In this document: one piece after another, positions 1 to 7,313 of the stretch
Position numbering within the stretch: the first letter of the stretch is position 1
Layout of the letters: every line of letters begins with the position of its first letter
DNA from: Arthrobacter sp. MYb23
GTDB lineage: Bacteria; Actinomycetota; Actinomycetes; Actinomycetales; Micrococcaceae
Length of the DNA: 64,000 nucleotides
NCBI RefSeq assembly: GCF_002979775.1
Contig: NZ_PCPR01000004.1
Span: 241,715 to 305,714 of the forward strand
Direction: 5' to 3'
Translations under genes and position numbers: made by a program
Notes under the pieces: generated by a model
Seen by the model: only the letters and a program-made list of their open reading frames with translations
Databases searched by the model: none
Told to the model about the DNA's origin: nothing

Positions 1-1
1 C

Positions 2-838
2 TTCCCAGTGGGCCTCCTGCTCGCCAACATCGTCTTCCTGAGCAGTGTGGGCCTCGGCAACGAGTGGGCCTGGCGCGTACCGTTCCTCGCCAGCATCGTC
101 CTGGTGGCTGTTGGCTTGATCATCCGCTCCAAGGTTCCCGAGTCCCCGGTGTTTGAGGACGTGAAGGCCAAGGGTGACATCGTCAAGTCCCCCATCGTGG
201 AGGTCATCAAGACCGACTGGCGCAACATCGTCCGGGGCATTGGCCTCCGCATCGCGGAAACTGCCGGCTACGCCGTGTCCGTGACCTACATGATTTCCTA
301 CTTGCACACCAATAACCTGGCGGACAAGACAGAAACCCTGGTGGCGCTCTGCATCGCGGCCGGCATCGGTATCTTCGCCACCTACTACTGGGGAAAGCTG
401 ACGGACAAGGTTGGCCGCCGTCCTGTCTACATCTGGTCCACTGCCTTCGCTGTGGTCTTCGGAATCCCGATGTTTATGTTGGTCAACACCGGCGTCTTCC
501 TGCTGATCATCGCCACGATCGTCATCGCCTACGCTGTCTGCCAGAACTCCCTGGCCGGCGCCCAGGGCGCCTGGTTCCCGGAACTCTTCCAAGCCAAGAC
601 CCGCTCCTCCGGCGCATCGTTGTCCTACCAGATCTCCGCCATGGTCTCCGGCTTCACGCCTTTCATCACCACCCTGCTGTTCGTCAGCATGGGCTGGATT
701 GGACCGGCCCTGCTGTTCAGCATCTACGCAGCCATCGGCTTGTGGGCAGCACTAATCACCAAGGAAACCTGGGGCAAGCGCGAGCGTGCACTCGCTGAAG
801 AAGCCGCCAGCAAAACTCCCCAGACCGTAAACGCCTAA
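2..838 (+). CDS. MHS-family MFS transporter, C-terminal part (5' truncated by window)
   Basis: The frame is open from the first bases, so the true start lies upstream of the window. The visible 278 residues cover roughly the last half of a 12-helix major facilitator. The loop motif GKLTDKVGRRPVY and the ending SIYAAIGLWAALITKETWGK are typical of the metabolite:H+ symporter (MHS) branch, which imports organic acids, osmolytes or sugar acids across the plasma membrane. It ends 63 bp before the split transketolase genes on the same strand, so it probably imports the substrate of that pathway. The substrate itself cannot be read from the sequence. Confidence 0.85.
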   Translation, partial: FPVGLLLANIVFLSSVGLGNEWAWRVPFLASIVLVAVGLIIRSKVPESPVFEDVKAKGDIVKSPIVEVIKTDWRNIVRGIGLRIAETAGYAVSVTYMISYLHTNNLADKTETLVALCIAAGIGIFATYYWGKLTDKVGRRPVYIWSTAFAVVFGIPMFMLVNTGVFLLIIATIVIAYAVCQNSLAGAQGAWFPELFQAKTRSSGASLSYQISAMVSGFTPFITTLLFVSMGWIGPALLFSIYAAIGLWAALITKETWGKRERALAEEAASKTPQTVNA

Positions 839-901
839 AGCAGCCATCGACGTCGGGCGCGTCCTCCCCACCAGCACGCGCCCGGCTCCGGAAGGAAACC
901 A

Positions 902-1792
902 GTGACCCTCTCATCTACCGAAGCGGCACCCGTGTCAGCTCCCACGACGGAGCGCATAGACCGAATCCGCGCCGCCGCCTACCGCATCCGCCACAACGCC
1001 CTGACGATGGGCGAGGTCCAAGGCCAGGGCTACGTCGGCCAGGCACTTGGTGCAGCCGATATGTTCGCCTCCGTCTACGCTGACCAGCTAACGTACCGTG
1101 CTGAAGACCCGCACTGGGAAGGCCGTGACCGCTTCCTGCTCTCCACGGGCCACTACGCAATCGGGCACTACGCAGCGTTGGCAGAAGCAGGGATTGTGCC
1201 TGTAGCCGAGCTTGAAACCTACGGCTCCGACGATTCCCGCCTGCCGATGTCCGGTATGTCCACCTACACCCCGGGAATGGAGATCTCCGGTGGTTCGCTG
1301 GGCCATGGCCTCACTATCGCCGTCGGCATGGCTCTTGGTCTGCGTCTGCAGGGCTCCGCATCCCGCGTCATCAACTTCCTTTCCGACGGCGAACTGGATG
1401 AAGGCTCCACGTGGGAAGCCGCCATGGGTGCGCACCACCACCAGCTGGGTCACCTGACGGCCATGGTGGACATCAACGCCCTCCAGGCCGACGGCGCCAC
1501 GGACACAGTGCTCCGCACCGAACCGGTCACCGAAAAGTGGGAGTCGTTCGGCTGGTACACCCAGCGCGTGGACGGGAACGACGTCGGTGCGCTGCTGGCA
1601 GCGTTCGACAACATCGCCGCCGTTGCGGCGCCAGTCGGGCGGCCCTCAGTGATCCTCTGTGACACCAAAGTAGGGCGCGGCGTGCCGCTCCTGGAAACCC
1701 GCGAAAAGGCGCACTTCATGCGCATCGAAGAAAACGAGTGGCAGATCTGCCGCGAACAGCTAACAGCAGGATACGAAGGGACGGCTGCCTGA
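902..1792 (+). CDS. transketolase, N-terminal (ThDP diphosphate-binding) subunit
   Basis: GTG start with an AGGAAA ribosome site just upstream. The 296-residue product matches the Pyr-diphosphate half of transketolase: a GHYAIGHYAALAEAG segment, a GGSLGHGL stretch, and the thiamine-diphosphate motif SDGELDEGSTWEAA followed about 25 residues later by DIN. Full-length transketolases carry this half and the pyrimidine-binding half in one chain; here the genes are split and overlap by ATGA with the partner, as in many actinobacterial catabolic transketolases. The pair should transfer two-carbon ketol units between sugar phosphates, or between related sugar-acid intermediates. The physiological substrate is unknown. 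Confidence 0.92.
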   Translation: MTLSSTEAAPVSAPTTERIDRIRAAAYRIRHNALTMGEVQGQGYVGQALGAADMFASVYADQLTYRAEDPHWEGRDRFLLSTGHYAIGHYAALAEAGIVPVAELETYGSDDSRLPMSGMSTYTPGMEISGGSLGHGLTIAVGMALGLRLQGSASRVINFLSDGELDEGSTWEAAMGAHHHQLGHLTAMVDINALQADGATDTVLRTEPVTEKWESFGWYTQRVDGNDVGALLAAFDNIAAVAAPVGRPSVILCDTKVGRGVPLLETREKAHFMRIEENEWQICREQLTAGYEGTAA

Positions 1793-2811
1793 TGAGCGCC
1801 ACCACTGAGGCCCCCGAAACCACCACCGCCGTGAAGCCAAAACTCAAGACTTCCGCCATGATCGCGTCCTTCGCGGACCCCGGGCAGAAGACCGCGGCGG
1901 CGCCCTTTGGCCACGCATTGGTCAAAGCGGCAGAGGCTGATTCCCGCATTGTTGGCTTGACCGCCGACCTCGGGAAGTACACGGACATGCACATCTTCGC
2001 CAAAGCTTTCCCGGAACGGTTTTTCCAGATGGGCATGGCCGAGCAGCTCCTGTTTGGTGCTGCCGCCGGAATGGCCGAGACGGGCTTGATTCCGTTCGCT
2101 TCCACCTACTCGGTCTTCGCGGCGCGCCGCGCCTACGACTTCCTTTGCCTGGACATTGCCGAGCCCAACCTCAACGTCAACATCATCGGCGGTTTGCCCG
2201 GTCTGACCACAGGCTACGGGCCCAGCCACCAGGCCACCGAGGACATGGCGATCTTCCGCGGAATGCCAAACCTGACCATCGTAGACCCCTGCGACTCCGT
2301 GGACATCGAGCAAGCAGTTCCCCAGCTCGCGGCCTCTGACGGACCCACGTACCTGCGCTTGCTGCGCGGCAACGTTCCTACTGTCCTGGACGAGTACGAC
2401 TACAAGTTCGAACTCGGTAAGGCAAAGGTCCTGCGGGGCGGTAACGATGTTGTGTTTGTTTCCTCCGGTCTGATGACCATGCGTGCGCTGCAAGCCGCAG
2501 ATGCTCTGGCTAAGCACAACGTGGATGTTGCAGTGGTTCATACGCCCACCATCAAGCCGTTCGACTCCGCCACCGTACTGGCAGAGCTGAATACCGATCG
2601 TCTCGCCGTCACACTTGAGAACCACACGGTTGTTGGCGGTCTCTTCGAAACCGTCGCTTCCGCCGTCGTCACCTCCGGCCTGGGCAAGCGTGTGATTCCT
2701 GTTGCGCTTCCGGACCAGTTCCTCGACGCCGGCGCGCTGCCAACTCTGCACGAACGGTACGGACTGTCCGTGGACAGGATCGTTGCCAAGGTATTGGCGG
2801 AACTCGGCTGA
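1792..2811 (+). CDS. transketolase, C-terminal (pyrimidine-binding) subunit
   Basis: I chose the ATG at 1792, which overlaps the stop of the first subunit (ATGA), over a longer upstream frame that lies inside that gene. An AGGATACGAAGGG stretch supplies the ribosome site. The 339 residues include the pyrimidine-domain signature FQMGMAEQLLFGAAAGMAETG, with the glutamate that activates thiamine diphosphate, then GGLPGLTTGYGPSHQATEDM, then a C-terminal transketolase domain. It should form a heterotetramer with the upstream subunit. A strong hairpin follows the gene, so this is likely the end of the transporter-transketolase transcript. Confidence 0.92.
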   Translation: MSATTEAPETTTAVKPKLKTSAMIASFADPGQKTAAAPFGHALVKAAEADSRIVGLTADLGKYTDMHIFAKAFPERFFQMGMAEQLLFGAAAGMAETGLIPFASTYSVFAARRAYDFLCLDIAEPNLNVNIIGGLPGLTTGYGPSHQATEDMAIFRGMPNLTIVDPCDSVDIEQAVPQLAASDGPTYLRLLRGNVPTVLDEYDYKFELGKAKVLRGGNDVVFVSSGLMTMRALQAADALAKHNVDVAVVHTPTIKPFDSATVLAELNTDRLAVTLENHTVVGGLFETVASAVVTSGLGKRVIPVALPDQFLDAGALPTLHERYGLSVDRIVAKVLAELG

Positions 2812-2828
2812 GCTTGGGTTTTCACGTG

Positions 2829-2866
2829 GAGTGCGGGACCGGCTAACGCTGCCAGTCCCGCACTCC
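2829..2866 (+). terminator. hairpin terminator after transketolase genes
   Basis: A perfect 12-bp stem (GGAGTGCGGGAC at 2828-2839, GTCCCGCACTCC at 2855-2866) with a 15-nt loop lies 17 bp after the transketolase stop codon. There is no clear T tract. It separates the transketolase unit from the regulator gene. Confidence 0.65.
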
Positions 2867-2930
2867 TGCCCGTAGTATCAACAGTTAACACCGGACAGTC
2901 AGCAGTCGCCCATAGAACCGAGGACACACC

Positions 2931-3587
2931 ATGGCCATCACCGCTTCCCTGCTGGGCTTGGAGAAGAAGAGCCTTCGCGAACAAGCCCTGGCAGCCCTGC
3001 GCATGGCGATCACCAGCGGTGAACTCGAGCCCGGGAAGCATCTGGTTGAAACGGAACTGTCCGAGATGCTTCAGATCAGCCGTGGCACCCTGCGCGAAGC
3101 CCTGCGCCAGCTGGAGCAGGAAGGCCTGATCTCTGCCGGCGCACGCGGCCGTATGTCGGTGCGGCACCTGGACGTCAAGGAAATTCGGGACATCTTCGCC
3201 GTGCGTGGAGTCCTGGAGTCCCTCGCTGCCCGAACCCTGAGCGACATGCCTGACAAGGAGGCCGCGCTCGCAGAGTTGCGTGCCGCCGTCGACAATATGG
3301 ACAAAGCCGCGAAGTCGTCCCTGGAGGAACGGATCGAATCCGACCTCGAGTTCCACCGCACCCTTTGCCGCCTGTCCGGCAACGAAACGCTGCTCCACTC
3401 CTGGGAGTCCCTGGAGGGTTCCATCCGCATGTCCATCATGTTCGCCGGGTTGGAACGCGCCACTCGCAACATGAGCGTCGGGCGGCACCACGACATTGTG
3501 GCTGCCATTGAAACTGGAAATGCCGCGAAAGCGCGGGAGACGATTATTGCCCACATGGACGTCGCCGCCGAAAACCTGGTGGGCTAG
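2931..3587 (+). CDS. GntR-family regulator, FadR/FCD subfamily
   Basis: 218 residues. The N-terminal winged helix reads LREQALAALRMAITSGELEP, then the recognition helix SRGTLREALRQLEQEGLI. The C-terminal helical half resembles an FCD ligand-binding domain, with FHRTLCRLSGNETLLHSW in the usual metal/ligand region. ATG start preceded by GAGGA 6 nt upstream. These proteins are ligand-responsive repressors or activators of adjacent catabolic genes, so the likely targets are the transporter and transketolase genes upstream. A promoter may lie in 2867-2930; I could not single out an operator. Confidence 0.88.
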   Translation: MAITASLLGLEKKSLREQALAALRMAITSGELEPGKHLVETELSEMLQISRGTLREALRQLEQEGLISAGARGRMSVRHLDVKEIRDIFAVRGVLESLAARTLSDMPDKEAALAELRAAVDNMDKAAKSSLEERIESDLEFHRTLCRLSGNETLLHSWESLEGSIRMSIMFAGLERATRNMSVGRHHDIVAAIETGNAAKARETIIAHMDVAAENLVG

Positions 3588-3939
3588 GGTTACTCGGAAA
3601 TTCATTCAAGTCTTTTCAACGAGGAATCTTCGACGCTTCCCTGCAGCACTCTCCGGTTTAAGGCAAAGAAGCTAAAAATTGTGTTCCATGGGGTTGAATC
3701 CAAAACCTGACTCTATTTGATCCATGCCGGCTATCAGTGGTCGAACCCCTTCACACCTACGTGGTGGCAGCTATTGCCACTGACTAGTGATTCCCTACGG
3801 TTGGCCTCATTTAGTGATATTGATTGCAAGCAATCAAGGACGCCGTTGTGCTGTGTGGCAACGCCGGCCCCGGCGTAACAGGTGGTCTCCCAGGCTGAGA
3901 ACTTCGCCAGGAACCACTTTCAGGAGGAGGAGCACAACT
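3588..3939. other. 350-bp AT-richer non-coding promoter region
   Basis: No convincing gene. Base composition is more AT-rich than its surroundings. It contains a short hairpin (GTGGCA/TGCCAC, 3764-3780), the 18-bp dyad at 3820-3837 and the strong AGGAGGAGG ribosome site of the next gene (about 3920-3930). It most likely carries the promoter of the HprK-like/PqqD gene. A longer upstream reading frame from 3787 was rejected because it lacks a ribosome site and encodes an Arg/Pro-rich stretch. Confidence 0.5.
3820..3837. promoter_or_regulatory. operator-like dyad TTGATTGC-AA-GCAATCAA
   Basis: A perfect 8-bp inverted repeat with a 2-nt centre, 103 bp upstream of the HprK-like/PqqD gene start. 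Size and symmetry fit a dimeric regulator site. Three LuxR-type regulators are encoded in the same locus, but the cognate protein is unknown. I did not find another copy in the other EPS promoter regions. Confidence 0.5.
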
Positions 3940-5217
3940 ATGACCACAGGGTCTGCAGCCAGCATTCACGGAAGGACAAGCGGGGTTGATTTCTCGGAAG
4001 AATCAGCGAATGTTGCGGGACCGCGTGAACTAAAACTCCGTGTCTTGGGGGCGGCCGTCTCAGTGGTGCTGCAGGCGGGGGTGACTCCGGATATGTACGC
4101 GGATCTGCGGCTGGCATGGTCACGCTGCCTCGATCAAACCGGCGAGTCTGTGCACGCCGTCAGTAGTTCTGTTGCAGGCTCCGCTCACTCGGACGAACGC
4201 GCCTTTCGAGCCACAGTCTCCTCGGTGGTCGGCTCGGCCCTGGTGACCGGCGGGACCTTCAGGGAATTCGCCTCGGAACTGACAAGCGCCGTCACGTTGG
4301 CTGGCATCACCGCGGGCAGGGGGGACCTGGTGATGCTGCATGCCGCGGCACTGGCGGATGGAAAAACCGGCCGGGCTGTTGCCCTTGTAGGCCGCTCAGG
4401 CATGGGAAAGACAACCGCCACGAGGTGTCTAGGGGCTGCACTGGGCTATGTGACGGATGAGACCGTTGCCGTCGATGGCTCGGGCAAGATCGTTCCGTAC
4501 CCGAAACCACTATCGCTGATAGTTGAAGATGCCAACGCTCCGAAGCGTCAGATCAGCCCCGACGACCTCGGACTGCTGGTGGCGCCTGCCGCGACGACGC
4601 TGGCCCTGATTGTCCTGCTGGACAGAAATCCGGATGCCACTGTTCCCAAGGTGACTCCGCTTTCTCATGGCGAAGCGATGATCGAACTGGCACCCCACAC
4701 GTCGTCCCTGGGCGAGGTTTCCCAGCCGGTGAGTCGCCTTTGCGGGATCCTTGATGCGACCGGTGGGGCCGTCCGGGTGACGTACAGCGAGGCAGCCGAC
4801 TTGGCCGCTGTTTTGCCGGGGCTCCTTGAGCGGCCAGCCATCTCCAAGACGTGGACCTCAGTCCTGAGCGGGGGTACACGGCCGTCTGAAGGTCAACCGC
4901 GCCTCGATGCCGCTCGTTTCACGGTTCTCAAGAGGGCTGATCTTCTCGACGCAGTTGAAATTCCGTCACCAAGCGGAGACGGCACGGAACTCATCGTCAT
5001 GAACGGCCAGGGCGTAATCCGGCTGACCGGGATTGGGCCTGCAATCTGGCACGCATTGGCGACTCCCGGCGATGTAGACGGCATCGCCGATCGGCTCGCT
5101 CCTCATATTGGACTTCCACCCGGGTATGAATCCCATTTGCGGAGCAGTGTGGAGAAACTTCGAACCCACGGAATTCTGACGGATGCCTCGCCGGTTGAAT
5201 TAGTGAATATTGCATAG
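3940..5217 (+). CDS. HPr-kinase-like ATPase fused to a C-terminal PqqD-like domain
   Basis: The ATG at 3940 is chosen because AGGAGGAGG lies just upstream. In the 425 residues, a P-loop GRSGMGKTTATRCLG (about residues 151-165) is followed by GYVTDETVAVD (about 170-180), the arrangement seen in HPr kinase/phosphorylase-related ATPases. From about residue 350 the sequence turns into a PqqD-like fold: IRLTGIGPAIWHAL, then GDVDGIADRLAPHIG and VEKLRTHGIL. PqqD-type domains bind peptides in several RiPP pathways; HprK-related proteins phosphorylate a Ser. Here the two are fused and followed 122 bp later by a secreted protein, at the edge of an EPS cluster that also encodes a free PqqD protein and an NTP_transf_5-type nucleotidyltransferase. 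The substrate is unknown; a role in regulating or modifying the EPS machinery is inference. Confidence 0.75.
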   Translation: MTTGSAASIHGRTSGVDFSEESANVAGPRELKLRVLGAAVSVVLQAGVTPDMYADLRLAWSRCLDQTGESVHAVSSSVAGSAHSDERAFRATVSSVVGSALVTGGTFREFASELTSAVTLAGITAGRGDLVMLHAAALADGKTGRAVALVGRSGMGKTTATRCLGAALGYVTDETVAVDGSGKIVPYPKPLSLIVEDANAPKRQISPDDLGLLVAPAATTLALIVLLDRNPDATVPKVTPLSHGEAMIELAPHTSSLGEVSQPVSRLCGILDATGGAVRVTYSEAADLAAVLPGLLERPAISKTWTSVLSGGTRPSEGQPRLDAARFTVLKRADLLDAVEIPSPSGDGTELIVMNGQGVIRLTGIGPAIWHALATPGDVDGIADRLAPHIGLPPGYESHLRSSVEKLRTHGILTDASPVELVNIA

Positions 5218-5339
5218 TACATCCCAAGCAGCAAAAGTTTTGCCGAATGAGCGCAATGATAAGTTCCGTTTGCACCGAAATTTCCACGAAAGATTTACTT
5301 CAGTCAGCTAGCGTGCTGACTGGCTTGAAGGAGCAAACG

Positions 5340-5891
5340 ATGACCTTGGATAAAGGCAAAGCAAAAAGTTCGACTATTGACCGGCGAAAGGTTGTCATTG
5401 GGACTGCCTGGAGCATTCCCGCAATTGCCATAGCGGCGGCGACCCCGGCGGTGGCTGCCTCGCTCCCGCCCGTTGTTGTGACGCCTGGAACCGGGACCGT
5501 CATCAGCAACTGGAAGGGCGACCACCACTACGGGAGCTTCGAAGACGACCTGGACCAGAGGGCCTACGATTTCCCGGTGACGGTAAAGGACGCCAACGGT
5601 AACCCTGTTGTCGGTGCCACCGTTACCGTCACCGTATCCGGGCAGAACCAAGACGGCGACGTCCTGGGTATTTACGCGTACCCGGCGCCTGACAATGGTG
5701 GCCCCGAATCGGATCAGAGCCGCAGTGTCACGGTGGTCACCGGAGCCGATGGTGTAGCGCGGTTTGCCGTGAGCACACAGAACCTGAGTTCCAGCGAGCG
5801 GCCGTCCACCGCCACCATGACGGTGACCGTGACCTCCAATGGCACCACAACGGTGTCCGTGATCAGTGTCGTTCTGACCGAATCCGACTAG
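5340..5891 (+). CDS. Tat-type secreted Ig-like domain protein
   Basis: The ATG at 5340 is chosen over an upstream in-frame ATG because GAAGGAG sits 8 nt before it. 183 residues. The N-terminus DRRKVVIGTAWSIPAIAIAA ending in AVAAS looks like a Tat signal peptide of the kind common in actinobacteria. The rest is a beta-rich module with FPVTVKDANGNPVVGATVTV and a second half GADGVARFAVSTQNL, the pattern of bacterial Ig-like (Big_1/invasin-type) domains. There is no cell-wall sorting signal, so it is probably released or loosely held at the surface. It is the only gene directly downstream of the HprK-like/PqqD gene, so the two may be cotranscribed. Function unknown. Confidence 0.7.
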   Translation: MTLDKGKAKSSTIDRRKVVIGTAWSIPAIAIAAATPAVAASLPPVVVTPGTGTVISNWKGDHHYGSFEDDLDQRAYDFPVTVKDANGNPVVGATVTVTVSGQNQDGDVLGIYAYPAPDNGGPESDQSRSVTVVTGADGVARFAVSTQNLSSSERPSTATMTVTVTSNGTTTVSVISVVLTESD

Positions 5892-5904
5892 ACGCCGAAA
5901 CGTC

Positions 5905-5940
5905 AGCTGCCCCCGCCTCGGATGGGGGCAGCTTTGCTGT
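5905..5940 (+). terminator. rho-independent terminator
   Basis: A perfect 10-bp stem AGCTGCCCCC/GGGGGCAGCT with a 9-nt loop, followed by TTTGCTGT, starts 14 bp after the stop of the secreted protein gene. It ends the HprK-like/secreted-protein transcript. Confidence 0.8.
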
Positions 5941-5985
5941 TTCGGTCTTACCGGGTGGTGGGTGTGTTCGCCCAGCCCGGAAAGA

Positions 5986-6029
5986 GCGCACCTACGGGTT
6001 CGGCCCTTTGGCCGAGCCCGTAGGTCGCG
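5986..6029. terminator. second long hairpin, likely bidirectional terminator
   Basis: A 16-bp stem (5990-6005 with 6010-6025, one T.G wobble) closed by a CTTT loop, extended outward by GCG/CGC with a bulge. It lies between the + strand secreted-protein gene and the - strand LuxR gene, so it could stop transcription from either side. The rest of 5938-6336 shows only a small hairpin (CGTGGC/GCCACG, 6085-6101) and no gene. Confidence 0.5.
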
Positions 6030-6336
6030 TTCCAGGGCCTATTGGTCGAGCCTCCGCCTAAAACCCCGGTGCTCCCTGCAGGTCCGTGGCATCCCGCCAC
6101 GAACATTGGTGGGCCCCCCTTTGAGCGCTCAGACCAGGCAACGCCATTCCCTTGCGCCGGGCATTTGATTGCTCGCTTCTAGCTGTTAGCTGTTCGCTGT
6201 GTCGCGAGACCGTCCGCTGACCCCCACTGCTGCCTGGATTGGCACTCCCACTGGGTATCTACCCGCTCATTTCTGCTGCGAGGATCTCAGTGGTGGAGCG
6301 CCGAACCCCTAAGTGGCATATGCCTTTATGGCCTGT

Positions 6337-7230
6337 TTACCATCGCCCGGCGGCATGCCATTGAGCATCCGTGTGGCTGTAACCAATCTCCTGAAGCGCA
6401 TTCGCGAGTTCCCCTCGAGTGGCACACTTGAGGCCTGCAGCAGTGAGCTTACGACGTCCGCGGAAGAGATGGCCCCGCACAGTGGTGGTCCTGAGTCCCA
6501 GCCCCGAGGCCAGCGAGGAAGCTGTCAGCGCCCTGCGCTGCGCGAAAAGTTCCAGTACTTGGATCTCGCGGTCGGTAAGCCTTGTTCCGATACTGGTCTG
6601 TGGTGGAAGCGTGGGGGTTGCCCCAACCACCACCGCTTCAATCTGGCGGGGAATCTCCGCGGCCGTCGAGTCCTCATCCAGGATTGCAACGGCGCCCTCG
6701 GCGGCCAGCGCGAACCGTTGAGCCTGGCTTACCCTTCCCAACACAATGCAGCGTCGGCCGGTTGCCGCAATAGTCCGGACCTTCAGTGGAAGAGGCACTT
6801 CATCATCAAAAAAGGCATCCAATGCTATCCAGTGGGCAGCTCTTGGATGATTATGCGAAAAGGATGCCCACGAACTGTAGACCTGTCCGAGTGTTGCGGC
6901 TTTGGCACCACCTTCCCACTCGGACATTACTGCGCTGTTGAGCACCGGATTTCTGTGGATGAAGTCGACATCAAAGGTGTACGCAACTGCTCCCAATTTG
7001 ACCTCCGATCGATGGACAGGCCCAAGGTCGTTCCGCGCCGGCCATAAGTAGATGTCGATCTGACACATCAGTAAGGTAGCCCTCCGGCCACGGCCCATCA
7101 GTGGCCTTTCCGGCACGGGCTCAGTGTTGAAGGGCAGAACAGACAGAGCGTCGTGATCCGCGATGTACCGGTCCAACACCCCTAGTACTTTGGAAGCAGT
7201 CAGATCACCTCGTGTCACGGGCCCTTCCAT
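6337..7230 (-). CDS. LuxR-type regulator with degenerate receiver-like domain
   Basis: 297 residues. The C-terminus holds a LuxR/GerE helix-turn-helix: LTDREIQVLELFAQRRALTA, SSLASGLGLRTTTVRGHLFR and GRRKLTAAGL. The central part (KVRTIAATGRRCIVLGRVS, then EGAVAILDEDSTAAEIPRQI) resembles the second half of a response-regulator receiver, but I see no clear phospho-acceptor Asp, so it is unlikely to be a normal two-component regulator. It sits between the HprK-like/PqqD unit and the initiating sugar transferase gene, which diverges from it. A CGGAG-TAA-CTCCG dyad at 7242-7254 lies just upstream of the start and could be an autoregulatory site. Role in EPS control is inferred from position. Confidence 0.75.
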   Translation of the reverse strand: MEGPVTRGDLTASKVLGVLDRYIADHDALSVLPFNTEPVPERPLMGRGRRATLLMCQIDIYLWPARNDLGPVHRSEVKLGAVAYTFDVDFIHRNPVLNSAVMSEWEGGAKAATLGQVYSSWASFSHNHPRAAHWIALDAFFDDEVPLPLKVRTIAATGRRCIVLGRVSQAQRFALAAEGAVAILDEDSTAAEIPRQIEAVVVGATPTLPPQTSIGTRLTDREIQVLELFAQRRALTASSLASGLGLRTTTVRGHLFRGRRKLTAAGLKCATRGELANALQEIGYSHTDAQWHAAGRW

Positions 7231-7313
7231 AATCAGACAAGCGGAGTAACTCCGTTTTCCTCACTCCTTCCGGAACCAACAGCTAGCCACATGGGATTTT
7301 GGTGTTGACATTG

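Noticed and set aside
1450..2751. Long - strand ORF of 433 codons over the transketolase genes
   Set aside because: It is a GC-driven antisense shadow of two well-supported transketolase subunits; no ribosome site or family resemblance.
5986..6029. Structured RNA or tRNA-like fold
   Set aside because: It is a single straight stem with a 4-nt loop between convergent genes, which a terminator explains better.
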